Of a stretch of DNA of 64,000 nucleotides, positions 48,263-63,236 are shown piece by piece; the first letter of the stretch is position 1; each line of letters starts with the position of its first letter. Position numbers and translations under genes: made by a program. This DNA is from Diadema setosum (taxonomy: Eukaryota; Echinodermata; Echinoidea; Diadematoida; Diadematidae). Under the pieces are notes generated by a model. The model was given only the letters and a program-made list of their open reading frames with translations, was not told where the DNA came from and searched no databases. The stretch covers positions 15,651,385-15,715,384 of the forward strand of contig NC_092705.1 of the NCBI RefSeq assembly GCF_964275005.1, given 5' to 3'.

Positions 48263-51200
48263 TCATTCAGTTATATTCTCCACTTCATAGACCGCGTGAA
48301 AACCTTGTCCCTTGACAGTGGCGTCGGACCTGAAGATCAGCCAGAGCTCTCCCGTCGCGGGCTTGATCTCCCTCGGAGGAGGCGCCGACCCGCAGAACCT
48401 GGATGTTTTTGTTGTTTGCAAAAGAAGGTCCAAATATCATCAAGACTATAGAGTGATCTCAATGAACAGGGATTCACTACACTTGAGCATGTAGCACTGA
48501 TATGATTATTCTTCATTATTAGGAAATATGACAATTACTGATAATGGCGGGCATTTTGTCAAAGGGCGAAGGGAACATGTCTGATTATTGTATTAAATAC
48601 TCTTTGTCCTTTGTTTACTCTGCATAATGCATCAATCATGTCAACGCACTGATTGGTTGTAACAGCTCAGACGACCGCTAAGTAAGCGCTTTCCAAAGTA
48701 TCTGTGTCGGAGTTGGCCTATTCTATCTTGTCCTTTTCATGGGTTTGGTAGTAGACGAAAATGTCTCCTTTTGGTGGCAATTTTCTGCACTTTGACATGG
48801 ACATCCAGTTAGCTAAATACCTACCTTCCTATATGCTTGCTTTCTACGTCGTTCTCCGGTCCGTCATGAAGTTCGAGGTAATCAAAGAGACAGCTTGACT
48901 CCTGCTCCACATCGAACTTTTGGTAGTGGAAGCGGATAACCGAACCGTTAATCCGCCACACGCATTCCAGACTATTCGGATAGGGGTGGGGGAAATCCGG
49001 CGTCTCGATTATTCCTGTGCCTGCAACGATGTGATGCCATACGAGAATTATGCGAAAGAATTACGTTTTTCAACTCAACTCAAAGCGACATTTAGTTCAC
49101 TGGAAGAAGAAGAAGAAGAAGAAGAAGAAGAAGAAGAAGAAGAAGAAGACTGGCTAATGTAAGTTTAAGGATGAACGAAGAAAGCACACATACTATAACG
49201 TATCAAATACGGAATAATGAAAACCACAAGTTCGTCTTCAAAATTAACAAAGTGTATTTTCGGGTTTGTGCTTATTTTTTCATAATGCCACTCATGGCAA
49301 AAAAAAAATGCTTGACGTAGTAAGTTGCAGTGCTATCATTCATCTTCTGTAATGCTTTTCGCACATACATGTTTTGCTAATATATTCTGCATATTTCTGG
49401 AGGGTTAATGCAGTCTTGAAATGTTCATGCTGCATGCGCACTCATGATGGGACAAAATTTGCGTTTGACAAAACAGATTAAGTTTCCCGAAGGAACTCAT
49501 GGATACATACATGTAATAAAAAAACTATGTAAACTAATGATTAAGTTTATTCTCATATGCCAAGTTGTTCATGTACATCATTCAAATGCAATTAATTTTG
49601 TACTGCGTATCAATAGTATCATTTTTTTTTCAGCTGATTTGGAACTTTATTTTGCAGGGAAATACAGATCTTTCTTCTCTTGCAATGTTGTGTGTGGATA
49701 TGGTATGCGAAGTTTCTTTTCTGAGGTGATACAATCACACTTTTGAATTACATTGATAAGTTTGACTTTGAGACAGTTGACTAACAACCCATTACTGGAT
49801 GTCACCATTTAACAATCAATCATCCAGACTTTAAATACATTGTAGTAAACAAGAATATTTAACTGGATTAACTGCATGTGCTATATAGATTTTCATGTAA
49901 CACATCCAACAAATTTGCATATATATTCCTCTTCAGAGGAATATATATCTCTCATATTTTGAGATAAATGAGCATTACGTACCATTTAGGACACCACCAC
50001 ACTTTCTGCCTGTACCACGTGACGTCTCCGCCGCGCGGTACTCGATGACGAAACCGCCCTCATGCGGCCAATCCGAGTTGTAGTGAATCATCATGCGATT
50101 GGACGTTGTGTTATAGACGCGTTCATTATCGCCCTCCCCGCATATCCGAGAGAGGTGTCCGGATACAGCATTCTCCCCTCGGATAGCCAGATAATCCGGA
50201 CAGTCGCTGTTAACCGGCCAGTCATAAATGTCAAGTCTGAGCCAAAATAATAAAAATGATAATTTCATATACACTCATCCATATCACAGATTCATGTTTA
50301 CATAACCCACTACCATGGCAGGCTTGGTTGTTGCATGCATAGTTCATGTCTTTGTTACTTTCTTTTTTCTTTTCGTTCGGTTTGGTGTTCATCTTAACCG
50401 TAACCCAACCCTGTAGTCTGTAAACGAGTAATCATACTATATGCATGATAAGTGATCAACCGAATATGAAATGGAACATAACAACTGTCTGGTCAATACA
50501 AATTTAGAAAAAAAAAATGTCAACATTCAAGCTTTTGAGTAAAGTTCTAATAGACTGCTTATTAGCAGTTGGCAAATGCTGATTACGGACAAATGATATC
50601 AGCAGATCCCAGAAGCTTACCCAGAGGTCCGGAGTAGAGGTCAAAATATCTCATTCGAGTGACCCTGAAGTCAAGTAACTTTGAGATCTTCTTTCGAAGG
50701 GAGCCAAATATGACGCACATACATATTACACGAACATACAAATAAACACCATAACAACACAGTATTATAGATTACACGAATACACATAAATACACACCAT
50801 CACACCATAAAACTGTCATACACACACGCCCCCCTTCCCACACACATACACACATACACCATCCCACACTCTGAACAGGCCACTACATGCACTCACCTGA
50901 ACGTGATCCCTGAAGTGCTTTGCAGGTTGATGAACCAGATGCAGTCGACAGAGTGCGTATTGTTGGCGGGAATGTCTGGTCTGGTAATGACACCCTCTTC
51001 GTCGTGTAGGTGGCCCCCACATCCGGGTATTTCTGCCAATGCACGGAAGTGTCAAATAGTAATCAATGAGACATTAAATCTAAAAACACAGTTCAGCTTG
51101 TTAATGCATCTTTCTTCTCTTTCATTTCCTCTCTTTCTCTCACTTTCTTTCTCTCCCTCCTCTCTTCCCTTTCTGACGAATTACGTTTGAAGTAGGGCCT

Positions 51201-54200
51201 ACTGGATATTTCGGTGTTTTCGATATAGGCTGATTGGCATTATTGGTTCTGCATGTTTGTTTTCTTTACGACAGAGAGTTGCGAGCAGATTAAGCCCGTG
51301 CTTTCCAGTCTTGACCTCTATATGTCCCCCTTCCAGTCATATATATTTGGATCATCGCTTTTTCAGTCAGTAGAATGTGATGCGAACTCTTGCACTCTGT
51401 TTTGATGGAAACAGGAATAATTGTAAAATTTTCAATATCAGAAGTCAAATATCAACCAAATTTCTCACGAATAGCGAGGTGCCTAATCTCGATTCTTTCA
51501 CTTTTACTTACTCGATTCTTTTAACGAAGTATACCAATTTCGTAGGAAAAGGGTTAAGGTGGACGAGACTGATTAATTTTGAATTCCGTCTGGTATTTTA
51601 TCTTACAAAGACATCATTGAACATTGGTACATTGTCCTCATCATGATAGAGGGAAAATCCATGAATCTATTAAGTGCGGTTGCTCATTGAGCGGTAAAGT
51701 TAACTTTTCGAAGGTAAACAATGAGAAACAGTGAGAAACTTTACCTAAGACCAAAATCTAATTGAACAAAATGGCATATACGATCTACAAGTACAGTCTA
51801 TCAAATTATCTAAAGTGACATGTTAAAAATAGATAAGGGGGTGCGGAAACAAAGTATGAGGGTAAAGGAATGTGAAGCGATATTCAACTACACGTGTAAT
51901 AGACATGTTGCTTATCATGATGCTGGCGGGAACACGAGCCCCTCCCCTTATAACCCACGTGACACAGACCCGAGTGACGATTCTTACCTTGACAGTGTTG
52001 CCCGTCTTCGTGGAGAACATACCCGGGTTCGCAGGAACACATGAACGACCCAACGATGTTATGACAGTGTTGCTCACAAACGTCCGTGCCTCGATGCTCA
52101 CATTCGTTCGTGTCTGCAAGTTAATCAAAGAGTTAGCGATTTTAGGAGAGAAGGACGGTAGCCTTCCGTTAATTTCAACGAAGTATCAAAGATAAAACAT
52201 AGTCCTCAGAAGGGTTAGAAATTAATCTTCCAACATTTGGAATTTGCTTGCAGTATATCCAAAGGGTCTGACAAGAACTTGTCTGGTTGACGCGATTTGC
52301 CAAGAAAATCAGTTGCTTTTATATCATTTTAAGATGGAAATTGTAAAGTAATTTCGATCGTATGATACGCGCCCTTTATTCCAGAGGAGCCCTTCCCGTT
52401 CAGAACAATGGTTGATAGGTAGAACGTTACGTGACAACCGACTGTACCCTTGCAATCGTATTTTTCCAACAAGATCCATGAGATTCACTCTAGCGCGTAA
52501 GATCGGTGAATACTCCTATTACCCGATTTACCGATTATCGATTATGAATAATCGAGTATTTAAAAACAAACAACAAACGATTACGACGTCGTAGCAACAG
52601 TGATCGGGTAAACTCTTAGACATTCGTACATTCGAGAACCAAGACATTGGGTCACCTTTTTTCTTTTTTTTTTTCTTTTTTTGTAACAGAATAAGGTTTC
52701 AGAAGCCAAACTAGTAAAATGAGAAGAGTGATACTATACAAAATAATTGTAAAACCTTATGGTAATTATGTCTGCATGGTTACGTTGTCATGAAACTGAA
52801 ATGATGAAAATGACATAACAAACTTCGAAAAATGGAGGGACCCACTAAAAAGACAAAGCTTGCAGAATGTGGACCCCTCAGATACAGAGCGTCAATAAAT
52901 AAAAAAAAAAAAAAAACGTTAATGCTCAAAAGAAAAAAAGCTCTAATCATGATTGCTATCAACGTAAACATGGGATAATAATCATTGTCACATTAATCAT
53001 GTTCCTACTAAGTGTTATCTTGAAGGCAATATAAAAAGAAACTAGGCAAGAAAAGGGAGATTTATACTCAACATAGGATTACATCGGTATGGAATACGTA
53101 GATTTTAATCAAGACTCTGATATTTATTGTCTTTTACAACGTCTTTAGGAGCACTATTTTGTTAAGCTGATGAAAAAAAAAATTAGAAAGAGAGCGGATT
53201 GATTTAAGGCTGGCATGCAGTCAAGAGAGATTTTGCCTTTTGTCAGGGTTGCGTACAATGGAGTCAATTTCAAGAGTAGGGTGGGGCAGAAGCTTGCGCG
53301 ATTGTGATGTCATCCCCTTCCTGGCTAATGAGAACATGTTATTGATTGCATGTGCGCGCCGCGTCCCGTACGCATGGCAACCAAAACGGCATTATAATAT
53401 CCGGAAGCCTAATTCATCAATACTAGTAACCTTATATACTAGTACGTGAAAATAATATTAGTGGTGTATACTACCGACGATCGACTCCCAGCAAACGTGT
53501 TACCTGTGCGCAGCTTGATCTGCAGTAACATTTCACGTCCATTTTAAGTACGTGGACGTTTCCATATACAAGAAAGCGAATTCAATGGGATCCAACCTGT
53601 GGCGTAGGCAGTGAGTTTTGTTTGGTATTTAATGCGTAGTCTATATTGATATATGATTTAAGTTTCTTATATACGCTTGAATCACCTTTCAAATTAGTGT
53701 CGTTCGCTACTCATCACGCTAAGTGAAATGCTACATAAGTTATTTCAGGGATATTCCTCGTTTAGATCAAAACCCAAACCAAAGCAATTTGAAGGAAAGA
53801 TAGGTGAGGTAAACAATGGCACTGAAAACTGTCATATGTAATAACAACGCATGTGGAATGATGTAGGGATTTAAAAAGACGGTGGCGTAGACTGGATAAT
53901 CCGTCGATGATAATTTCTGTAATGATTATTATGTTCAACTTGAAAGAAGTGTGCTCATGTGGCAACAAGATGGGCCTAAAAGACAACAATCCTAGCTGGA
54001 AGTTCATAACTTGATTGATGGATAACGTAATTATATAGAATATGAGTCATCGCTAACCACATCAGTCACAGTTGACACTGTGGTTGTGTACAGTTACTGT
54101 CCCATTCGTGAGAATGTAGAAGTTGTAGGTCTATGTATGTTATCATAGGGACTCTCAGTGTTTGGCTTTCGTTATGTACTCTAACGGGCTATCTACAGTA

Positions 54201-57200
54201 GATATGAAAGTGGCAACATGCCGTTTGCCGTTATGACGCAATATAATCATGCTACGATTTAATATAGTGAGCAACTACATTGATAACAACGTCCAAAATC
54301 ACTATGACTGATTATGTGCTGTCTGCTTTTCACGCATTCACTCAAAATAGTATTTCATGATGAAGTTCACCGACTTGACTCAGCGTGCACTGAAAGACCT
54401 GGAAGACCGCTCTAAAGAGAGAGAGGCAAAGTTCAACAACGTCCAGGCAGAGTTTGACCAAGTACAAGATGAAATCCATGAGCAGTTCAACTACATGAAC
54501 ACTCGTCTCTTGAGAGTAAGAGCTTGAGCTTCTGGAAAATGTTAAATTCATTATAATTATTTTAACCCGAAAAGGGGGGGGGGGGAGGGGAGGTGAATCA
54601 ACCCCCCCCCCCAACATGTTCCACGACCATTCCGCCGCACGAAAATTTTTGACCGCGCCGCTCGCTGACTTTTTACTTTCAAGTCTCGCACATCTTGTGA
54701 CACCATTTTCGCGAAAATCGGCACACAGTTACCACACATACATGCTTGCCAGACCGAAAATAGCTCAAAACGTGATATTGTGTACAAAGTAAATACAAAT
54801 GGACTTTTTTCTCACGTTATTCAAAAAGATGTGATTATATTCACTTTCATTGGCTGAAATCAATTCATTTCTGCATAAATATGCTTGAAAAAGGTACTGT
54901 GATAATTTTTTTTTGCGATAAATAACAAGAACAAAAGGTCGAAAAACAAAGAAATACACAAGAAATTCATATGACAGCAAAATACATAGGAAATTAATTT
55001 TGATAACTTTTCTTCAAGTGCATTGTTAGGAATGCTACAAAGAATTTTTACACCAAATATTAGGATTCTACATAGGAGCTTTATTTCAGGTTTAGAGCAA
55101 AACATGTGACTTCACGCATATTATATTAGCCTTATTACTTGGGTAACTCTAATATAGAATTCAAGAAATTCAAATTTCATTTTGTTAAAGTTTGGTATAT
55201 ATTATCCCACGCGTAAATACTTGCCAATTTTCGATCGACGGTTGAGATTGTTGTTGTTGTTGTTGTTGTTCATGTTCCATCTGTGAAGATGGCTGGATAG
55301 CCCATATTCAGCTACACTAAGCTGGTCTTCCATGGGGTCCAGTTGGATGTGGGGTGGGGCCACTTCACCGGGTTGGACACCCTGCTCTTTGCGATGAATG
55401 AATGAAGCGGGATCTTTTACGTGCATGAGCTGTGACTCTCTCATACACGGGACCTCCATTTTATGTCCTATCCGAGGGACAGAGTGTTTTGCCTCTTGCT
55501 AGAGGGGACGGTATGTTTACACACAACATTGCTCAGTCCAGACTCGGGTTCGAACCCGGGCCGCGTGATCGTAAGGCAGACGCGCTACCGACTGAGCCAA
55601 CTCACCGCCCATCGGGGGGGGGGGGGGGGGTTGATTCAATCACCCCACCATCCCCCCCCCCCTCCCCTCCCCCGACCACAGAACAGCCAAAAAAGGCCAG
55701 GCCTGGTTAGGATTTATAGTTGGGATATTTTTATTTGTTTATCATTATGACTAGAGGGGTTATCAACATCATCTTTGTCATAATGATAATTCTCGTTTTC
55801 CATCTAGACAAACATCTTCAGTGTTTACACCGCTTTTCACTTTTACCATATTTTTCCTGATTCAGTTGGTTACCACGGAGCTCCAGCTGGACGTCATGCG
55901 GCACAAGGCGGAAGAGATTAAGGCAAGACTGGATGAACTGAAGGAGGAGGCAAGGAAACCCGTCAAACCTCTGGAGAGGGACCTCTTCTACCCCAAGAGC
56001 TGGATTACCATGTAGCTATGGCAACGATCGGCTTGCCAGAGTACCAACGCCAATCAATGATACGTCATCTTGACCTTATATGGACTTGACCCTCATTGTG
56101 ACGTTGTTATGACAAAGTGCAATTCATATTAATGGCGGAACATCACTGAAACAGTGAAATGATGTATTCTTAGCCATTCATCATAGTTCTTCTATTTGCT
56201 TCTATGCAGTGTACAGTACGTAGTGACAGCAAAGTGCTGAACCTACAGATAGACGAAAACTGAATTATTTTTTCCTTTTCGTTTTTTCTACCATTTTGAA
56301 TATGATTTTAAAGGAAATAAGTCAGGATAAAGAATTGATGAAAATGAGGTGAAAATAATTTGACTGGTAGATTTAAATACGATGGGACAGACTTTGCTAC
56401 AGCCCTTCCTCATTGTGATGTAAAGAATTGGCAAAAAATGGTTTGGAACAGAAATCTCAATTTTGCAAACGACAGGGTTCCCATGTTTGCCCCCCCCCCC
56501 ACACACACACACACAAACGCACACACACACCTTTCTGCATTTTTGAACCTTACGAATCGGAATGAATGACGCCATCCATGCATTCGGGGTTTTTTTTCCT
56601 TAAGCACTCAAATCAAGAAATTCCTGATAAGTGTACTTTGTTTGTCGATTACTATGGCGCCTTGTATAATGCGAACAAAAGAACGTGTCAATTTTATTTA
56701 TTAGCTATCAAATCTTATCTGTTATACTTGTAACATGATGACCAGTTCATCACAATACTCCACACTCTTGATCTCGGGTATACTGAAATCATGAAACTGG
56801 TTGCGAAGAAAACAAAACAAAAACTATATTCGCCTTTGATCGTGTTCCTCCTAATAGTTTTAGCTCTTCTCTTTTTAAAATACTAGAAAAAATGTGGATG
56901 TTCATCCTTCACAGGAGAACCCAACATTGCATTTAGAATAAAAACTAGAATAAAATCCCGTATGCAGCTGTATTGTCTGTTGCTTTACGGTCTATATACA
57001 ACGTGAAGAGATGAAAGACCCCAACCCGCATTTTCCAAATGTTAATGTCTATGTTTATATCATATCACTGTACTTTAACACAAACATGGATGATGTAAGG
57101 CTTTGGTAATGATTTTAAGGCATCCCGGCAAGTGTACCTATTTCTTCTTCTTCTTCTTCTTCTTCTTCTTCTTCTTCTTCTTCTTCTTCTTCTTGTTAAG

Positions 57201-57558
57201 TCTGCCTCCTTCGGTTAGCTGAAGATTCTTGCAGACTGTGTGTATTTACCGTTATGACGTCCATTCGAATGTTATTTAGCATGCATTATGATGCAGCTTA
57301 TTTACAGATATTTACATGCACATTTATATTTCATATATTCATATATTAATATGAAGTAAGGAAGAAAGAGCGGGAAAGAAAAAAAAGGGGAGAAAGCAAA
57401 GCAACCAAGTGGGAAAAAAAAACAGGAGGAGTGTAATAGCAGAGAGAAGAAAAAAAGCATTAAGAGATAGACAGGTGGAAAAGAATAAAGACAAAATGGG
57501 ACTAGGAAAGGAAGAGAGAGAGAGAGAGAGTGAAAGAGAGAGACCGTGTTTGTCTCTC

Positions 57559-57617
<59 letters not shown>

Positions 57618-60600
57618 ACGTATGGGGAAAGAACAAAGAGACAGAGGGATGGACAGAGTAAGAGGGAGAAAGAAAAAGAAAGAGGCGAGATGGAAAAAGA
57701 GATAAACATTATCTCAGTGAGACAGGTGTTCCACTGAAAACTAGCCATTCAAGACAGGAAGTTGTGTGCCATGGCAAGCATTCATCTGACGCACACACTT
57801 TACTGCTTGCGCACAGAGGCGTACAGGCGCTGAAGAAGGCGCGCGCCATGCCATGAAAAATTAAACAGGCAGTAGTATAGTAAACTGCATTTGCATGCCA
57901 ATTGCGTTTGCATGAACTATTAACCAGAGACTATAAGTTAGTCTGCATGTCGAGATGGAGCGACAGCTGCTTCTAAAAATCATCGTGAGATTACATTCCT
58001 GGGGATGTAACGTGCTGTTTGCAGACTTACAGCGACATCTAATGAGGCAGGTCGCTGAAGATGAATTCGCTTGCCGAATCTGACTCGGAGTCGGTTTTCA
58101 GCGGCTTCGGGTTGGACGAGATCCCGCTTAAGGAGAGAATGTTGATCATCAGCGACTGGATGCAGCTAAAGAAGAACTACAAACGCCTCGAACACCGCCT
58201 CGACTCGATGCAGAGCGACCTATCGGCAATTCGGCGACGGACATCGGAGCTGACGTCACATCTCGACGATCATGTCGAACAGTGCTGTCGCGTCGAACGT
58301 CGTCTGGCAAATCTCCACGACGACTTCAACCACCTCAGCGACAGCGTGTGCGGGCTGCGGCAGCAATACCTTGACACCCCAGCAGGCTCATCTCTGCCAT
58401 CATCGCACGTCGATGGCTATCAGACGGAGTTTGTCATGTCATCTTCAGGGACAGGTATGAAAAAATATGAAAGGAGAGCCATGACCACTGAAACAGAGGA
58501 TCACAATTACGAGTTCCGCGAGTCGCAGACGTTAGCCGGAGAGGAAGAAGCTACAGAACATGAAAATGAGTTCTCTGCAGATGGCAACGGATGTGAAACG
58601 CAAAGTAATTCGGGGCAGGAGAAGAGGCTGTCTGCTAGATCTCTTTCAGACGAACAACGCGTGACCACGGTGCAATCTCTTTCTGCTAATGATACCTTTA
58701 CTACAGAAGCTGACAGAAGCAATGAATCTACCAGCACTATTTACCAATCAATGTCATGCACTAAAAGAAGTAACTTCCTTCGAACATCTACCGATGCCGC
58801 TAAAAGCAAAAGCGTAACTGCAAAGGCACAATACGGAGACTCGTTTCATCAGTCTGTTGTGCTTCCATCGCGGCTTGGTAATAAAGAAGTCTTGTCAACG
58901 TACACGTGGCAGTTTTTCCAAATTTACGACAGGCTCGTCGATCGTCGAGTAAACAGAAAGTGTCAGACGACGCGGCGACGACTCAACGACGCCTCGTCGA
59001 CCGAATCGACGAAAGAGAGCGGCCCCAGCGATTCCGACTTCGACGCGGCAGGGTCGCTGAGCAACTTGAGGCAGAGGGCAAGGAAAGCTATCCTGCGGAG
59101 ACTCGCCCTGAGCGAATCGATGTTTAGCGAACTCCAGGAGTTCAGCGATGCCGTTGGTCACGGACTCGGAGACAACTTCGACACGGCGAATGTCACCTAC
59201 GATGACGTCAAGGGTCTGTTGTCATGGTTACAGGCCGTTGATGCTGATGTCTTCCGACGTGTTGTTAAAAGAGATGGAGCAGTGGCGTTACGAGATAGCC
59301 TGAGGGAGGCATTGCGCGTTGCCGTCGCGACGGTCCACGCAACTTTGCACCCATCAAAGGACAGCGAAGACACGGACATGGATTCCTCAGTAGATCTTCA
59401 GTATTGATGTGCGAATGGGCAAGCATGAGATTTTTTAAAGTCTACCTGGCTGGTTTTGTAGCTGAATGTTTCGCGATTACAATGCTTAGAGGATGTGCTA
59501 CGGGCAGAAAGAGCTGTAAAGTCGCATATAAGTATGCGTCATTTTAAACGTTCACCAGTTTGTTTACACTTGTTCCCCTCCCCCCTTTTCGTTTAGTAGA
59601 TCCATGTTGTAAATTTAGGGTACGTTTACGCAACTTAATTAGGAAGCAATCGTAATATATTGACCCTGATTTTGGGTGTTCGAGCGTATTTCTTTATCTA
59701 TCTTTATTATGGTATCTATCAGCGTGCGTGTGTGTGTGTGTGTGTGTGTATATGTGGGTGTGTTGTGATCTGCTTGGTTTTTTCGTGAAGCTCAACGAGC
59801 TACTCTTTCCACTTACCTACACACTGGGTCGAACTGTCGGGCGATATATGGTAGCCTATAGGGCATGCGCAGTGAAAGCTACCGACTGTGTTCACGCATA
59901 TATGCGAGCATCCTCCGTTGTCACGTTGACATTCATCAACATCTAAAAGGGAACAGACAAGAGATAGGATTATTACTAGTATATGGAAGCTTTGAATTCT
60001 CCCAGAGCAACAAACGAGCAATATTGTAGAACTCATTAAAGCTAGTTGTTTGTTTAGTGTTTGTTAGTTTGGGGTGTTGTTTGTTTGTTTGTTTGTTTTT
60101 TGGTCAGAGCTCAATTTTTGTTCATTTCATGCTAATGAGAATTTTTCATCATAATTCATCTTAACAATCATGAAATATTCATTGTATAAGCCTCCTGACA
60201 GTGTGTTGCTTTTATGTCAGTGTACATAAATGTTTACAAGTGCGTCTGTCTGTTCGTGTGTGTATGCGTCTGTGCGTATATCCACGTGTGCGTATAGTGA
60301 TACAGTTCATGTAAGTGCATATTAGTAAATATAAGTTTACAAATATAATACCGTATACAGAGGTACCCTTGCAAAGTGGAAAAGAGATGTATGCTATGAT
60401 AAATGTTATTTTGCGTTTAATCATCTATTTTCATGAATTTTAAAACATTTCAAGGGGTTTGTCTTGTTATTGAGAACATATTTTAAACGTATGTATTGAG
60501 TTCATCATAGCATAATGTATACACCTGTCTGCGTGTGCTGCTGTCCAGATATAATGTGATTTTTATGATTGAATGTACAGTATTGTAGCCATGTACTGTA

Positions 60601-62038
60601 CGTAGTATAGTTTGCTCTTTTGTAATGATTGACTACTTTGCCAACCACTCCGTGCCGATGCTGATGGTCTCTTGATATCTCTCCTGTGTCGTGCCAGTTT
60701 TGGTACAAAATCTATCAAGATCTGGGCCCCATTTCATAAAAGATGTTAGGATGGCAACTCTTGCTGGAATCTTGTCGTTACTATGACAATTGCCATTCCA
60801 GCAAGAGTTGCTATCTTATCAACTTTTTATGAAATGGGCGGGGCCCAGATGACCCTTTTGGGACATGCATGTGGCAACTGAAAATAAAAACAGATAGAAG
60901 CACATTCCTACACAGTGAATTCTCCAGACATGTAGCTTGAACGTGTGTATTTGAATAAGAATGATATTGAAGTTGCAAATTGGAGTCGATATTCCAATTA
61001 GATTGTCCATACATGTACACTGTATATTCCTCGTTCCCGTGGATGCTATATCAATCATGACTTCATGCATCAAGACTATAGCAAACAACATAATATTAGA
61101 AGTGTGGAATTCTATAACTTTTCGTTTCCTTCTGTTCAATTTGACAGGGGAAAAAAATCACTTCAGCTTGTTTGAGATTGCTCTATTTCAGCCAGCTCGA
61201 GCCGGATGACAAGAGCGCAGCTTCTCTCTTCTTTTATTCTTAATTTTACAGAGCAAATGTAAATCTACTGTAAAAAAAAAAATGCAATAAAATGTCGTCA
61301 TAATCGCGTAAACACTATATATGGACAGACATGAACGCACAGCAGCGGAGACCAATATTCTGCAGCTGGTGATTCTGCTGAACGGAAGTTATTGTCCCTG
61401 ATGAATTTTAAAGGACAAGTTGACCTTCATAGACATGTGGATTGAGTGCATGCAGCAATATTAATAGAACACATCAGCAAGAGTTTGAGGAAAATCGGAC
61501 AATCCGCTCAAAAGTTATGAATTTTTGAAGTTTCTGCTTAGTCACTGCTGGATGAGAAGACTACTACAGCTTGTAATGTCACTTGTGTACAACGATATAA
61601 AGAAAGTATAAGGAAAATTCAAGATATTTTCACTTTTCTCGCATAATAAAAGAACACTTGACTTTCCTCTTTCCGAAGGCAAGGGGGAATAATATTACCC
61701 TTAACATACGTCAGCGACGAGTCGAGGAAATGTGCACTTTTTTCAAAAAGTAAAATTTTGTGAAATTCTCCTTATATTTTCCTCATATCGTTGTACGCAT
61801 GTGACATTATACCATTATACACTCTAGTAGTCTTGACATCCAGAAGACTGTGCAGATATTTAAAAATTCATAACTTTTGAACGGATTGTCCGATTTTCCC
61901 CAAATTTTCACTGATGTGTTCTACAAATATTGCTGCATTCATTCAATCCACATGTATATGAAGGTGGACTTGTCCTTTAAATGCGTTTAGAAATACATCA
62001 CCGAGATCATTGGAATTGGTCCTTATTGGTGCATCAAC

Positions 62039-62100
<62 letters not shown>

Positions 62101-62392
62101 AATTCATTATATTATATTTTAATGGGGATTATTGTATTAATACTGTGGATGATAACTACATCACTGCTGTTATTGTAACACAGAAATAGTATATGTATTG
62201 ATCACCGGTAATATTTGATATTTTATGTGTGATATGGGTTGCAATAATGTAAACTCTAATATTGTTGTTTTGTACCCCCATGTACGTGTCTAAACCTGCC
62301 ATTCGTTTTGAATGAAACGGTGGACCTGGTTCTTTTGTATACTTGTTATTCTCACACTTTCTTGAACTTGAATAAAGTCATGATTAAACAAA

Positions 62393-62426
<34 letters not shown>

Positions 62427-63175
62427 TCACATGGCTGCCAACATCGACACATCGATCTCATGAAGGCTGCAAGGAGCGTGTGTTCAAGGAGGTACCCGTA
62501 TACAATATGCATCTCAATAGGTGATGTTGTTTCCCACAAATCAGGGAGGTTTTCATCATGTTCATAATACATCGCATTTAGTCAGGACATGAAAGAAAAG
62601 CTCCTTTGTAGCATGGAGCCTCCTGCATAATCGAGGAGTTTGTCAAATCAATAAGTTGTGATTCCCGTGTAAAATAATCTAATTCATTTTTCTAAAGGCC
62701 CCATATCAAAGTTTAACGCACACAGTAATGACCTGCATGAACAGTAATGCGGCACACGCCGATAGTTATTAATCTGGCGTGCAGCGCATGCTCTAATCAT
62801 TTGCACCTGTAGCCTTTGTCAAGCGGCCCTCTCGCTGTAATAATTGTGAGAGGGAGCGAGCAGAGAGTCGTCATGCGAGACAGAGTCACAGCCACCACCA
62901 AGAGGCGCGAGAGGGTACGCCTCTCTTTATTCATAACTGTCTAAATAACGTGACAGCCTTTGACAAAGACTAATCTTCATAACGCGAGCTCAGAGTAGTC
63001 ATGAAACCCGATCCCATCAAACGTGTGTCTATTCATGAGTGTGTAGATTGTGTGTGAATATCATGCCGATAATAACGTGTTGCATCAGAAGGGTTCTGAA
63101 CTTTTCAAGTGACACATTTGGGCCCAACAACGAGTTATGACGAAGACGGTGATGACGATGACGATGACAACGATC

Positions 63176-63236
<61 letters not shown>

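Noticed and set aside
48263-52113. Assignment of the EGF/CUB gene to tolloid/BMP1
   Set aside because: No astacin domain in the window, only two CUBs visible and a divergent C-terminus; left as an unassigned EGF-CUB protein.
57339-57748. Reading frames around the (GA)n/(GT)n arrays
   Set aside because: Low-complexity Ser-Leu, Cys-Val or Thr-His peptides from microsatellites.
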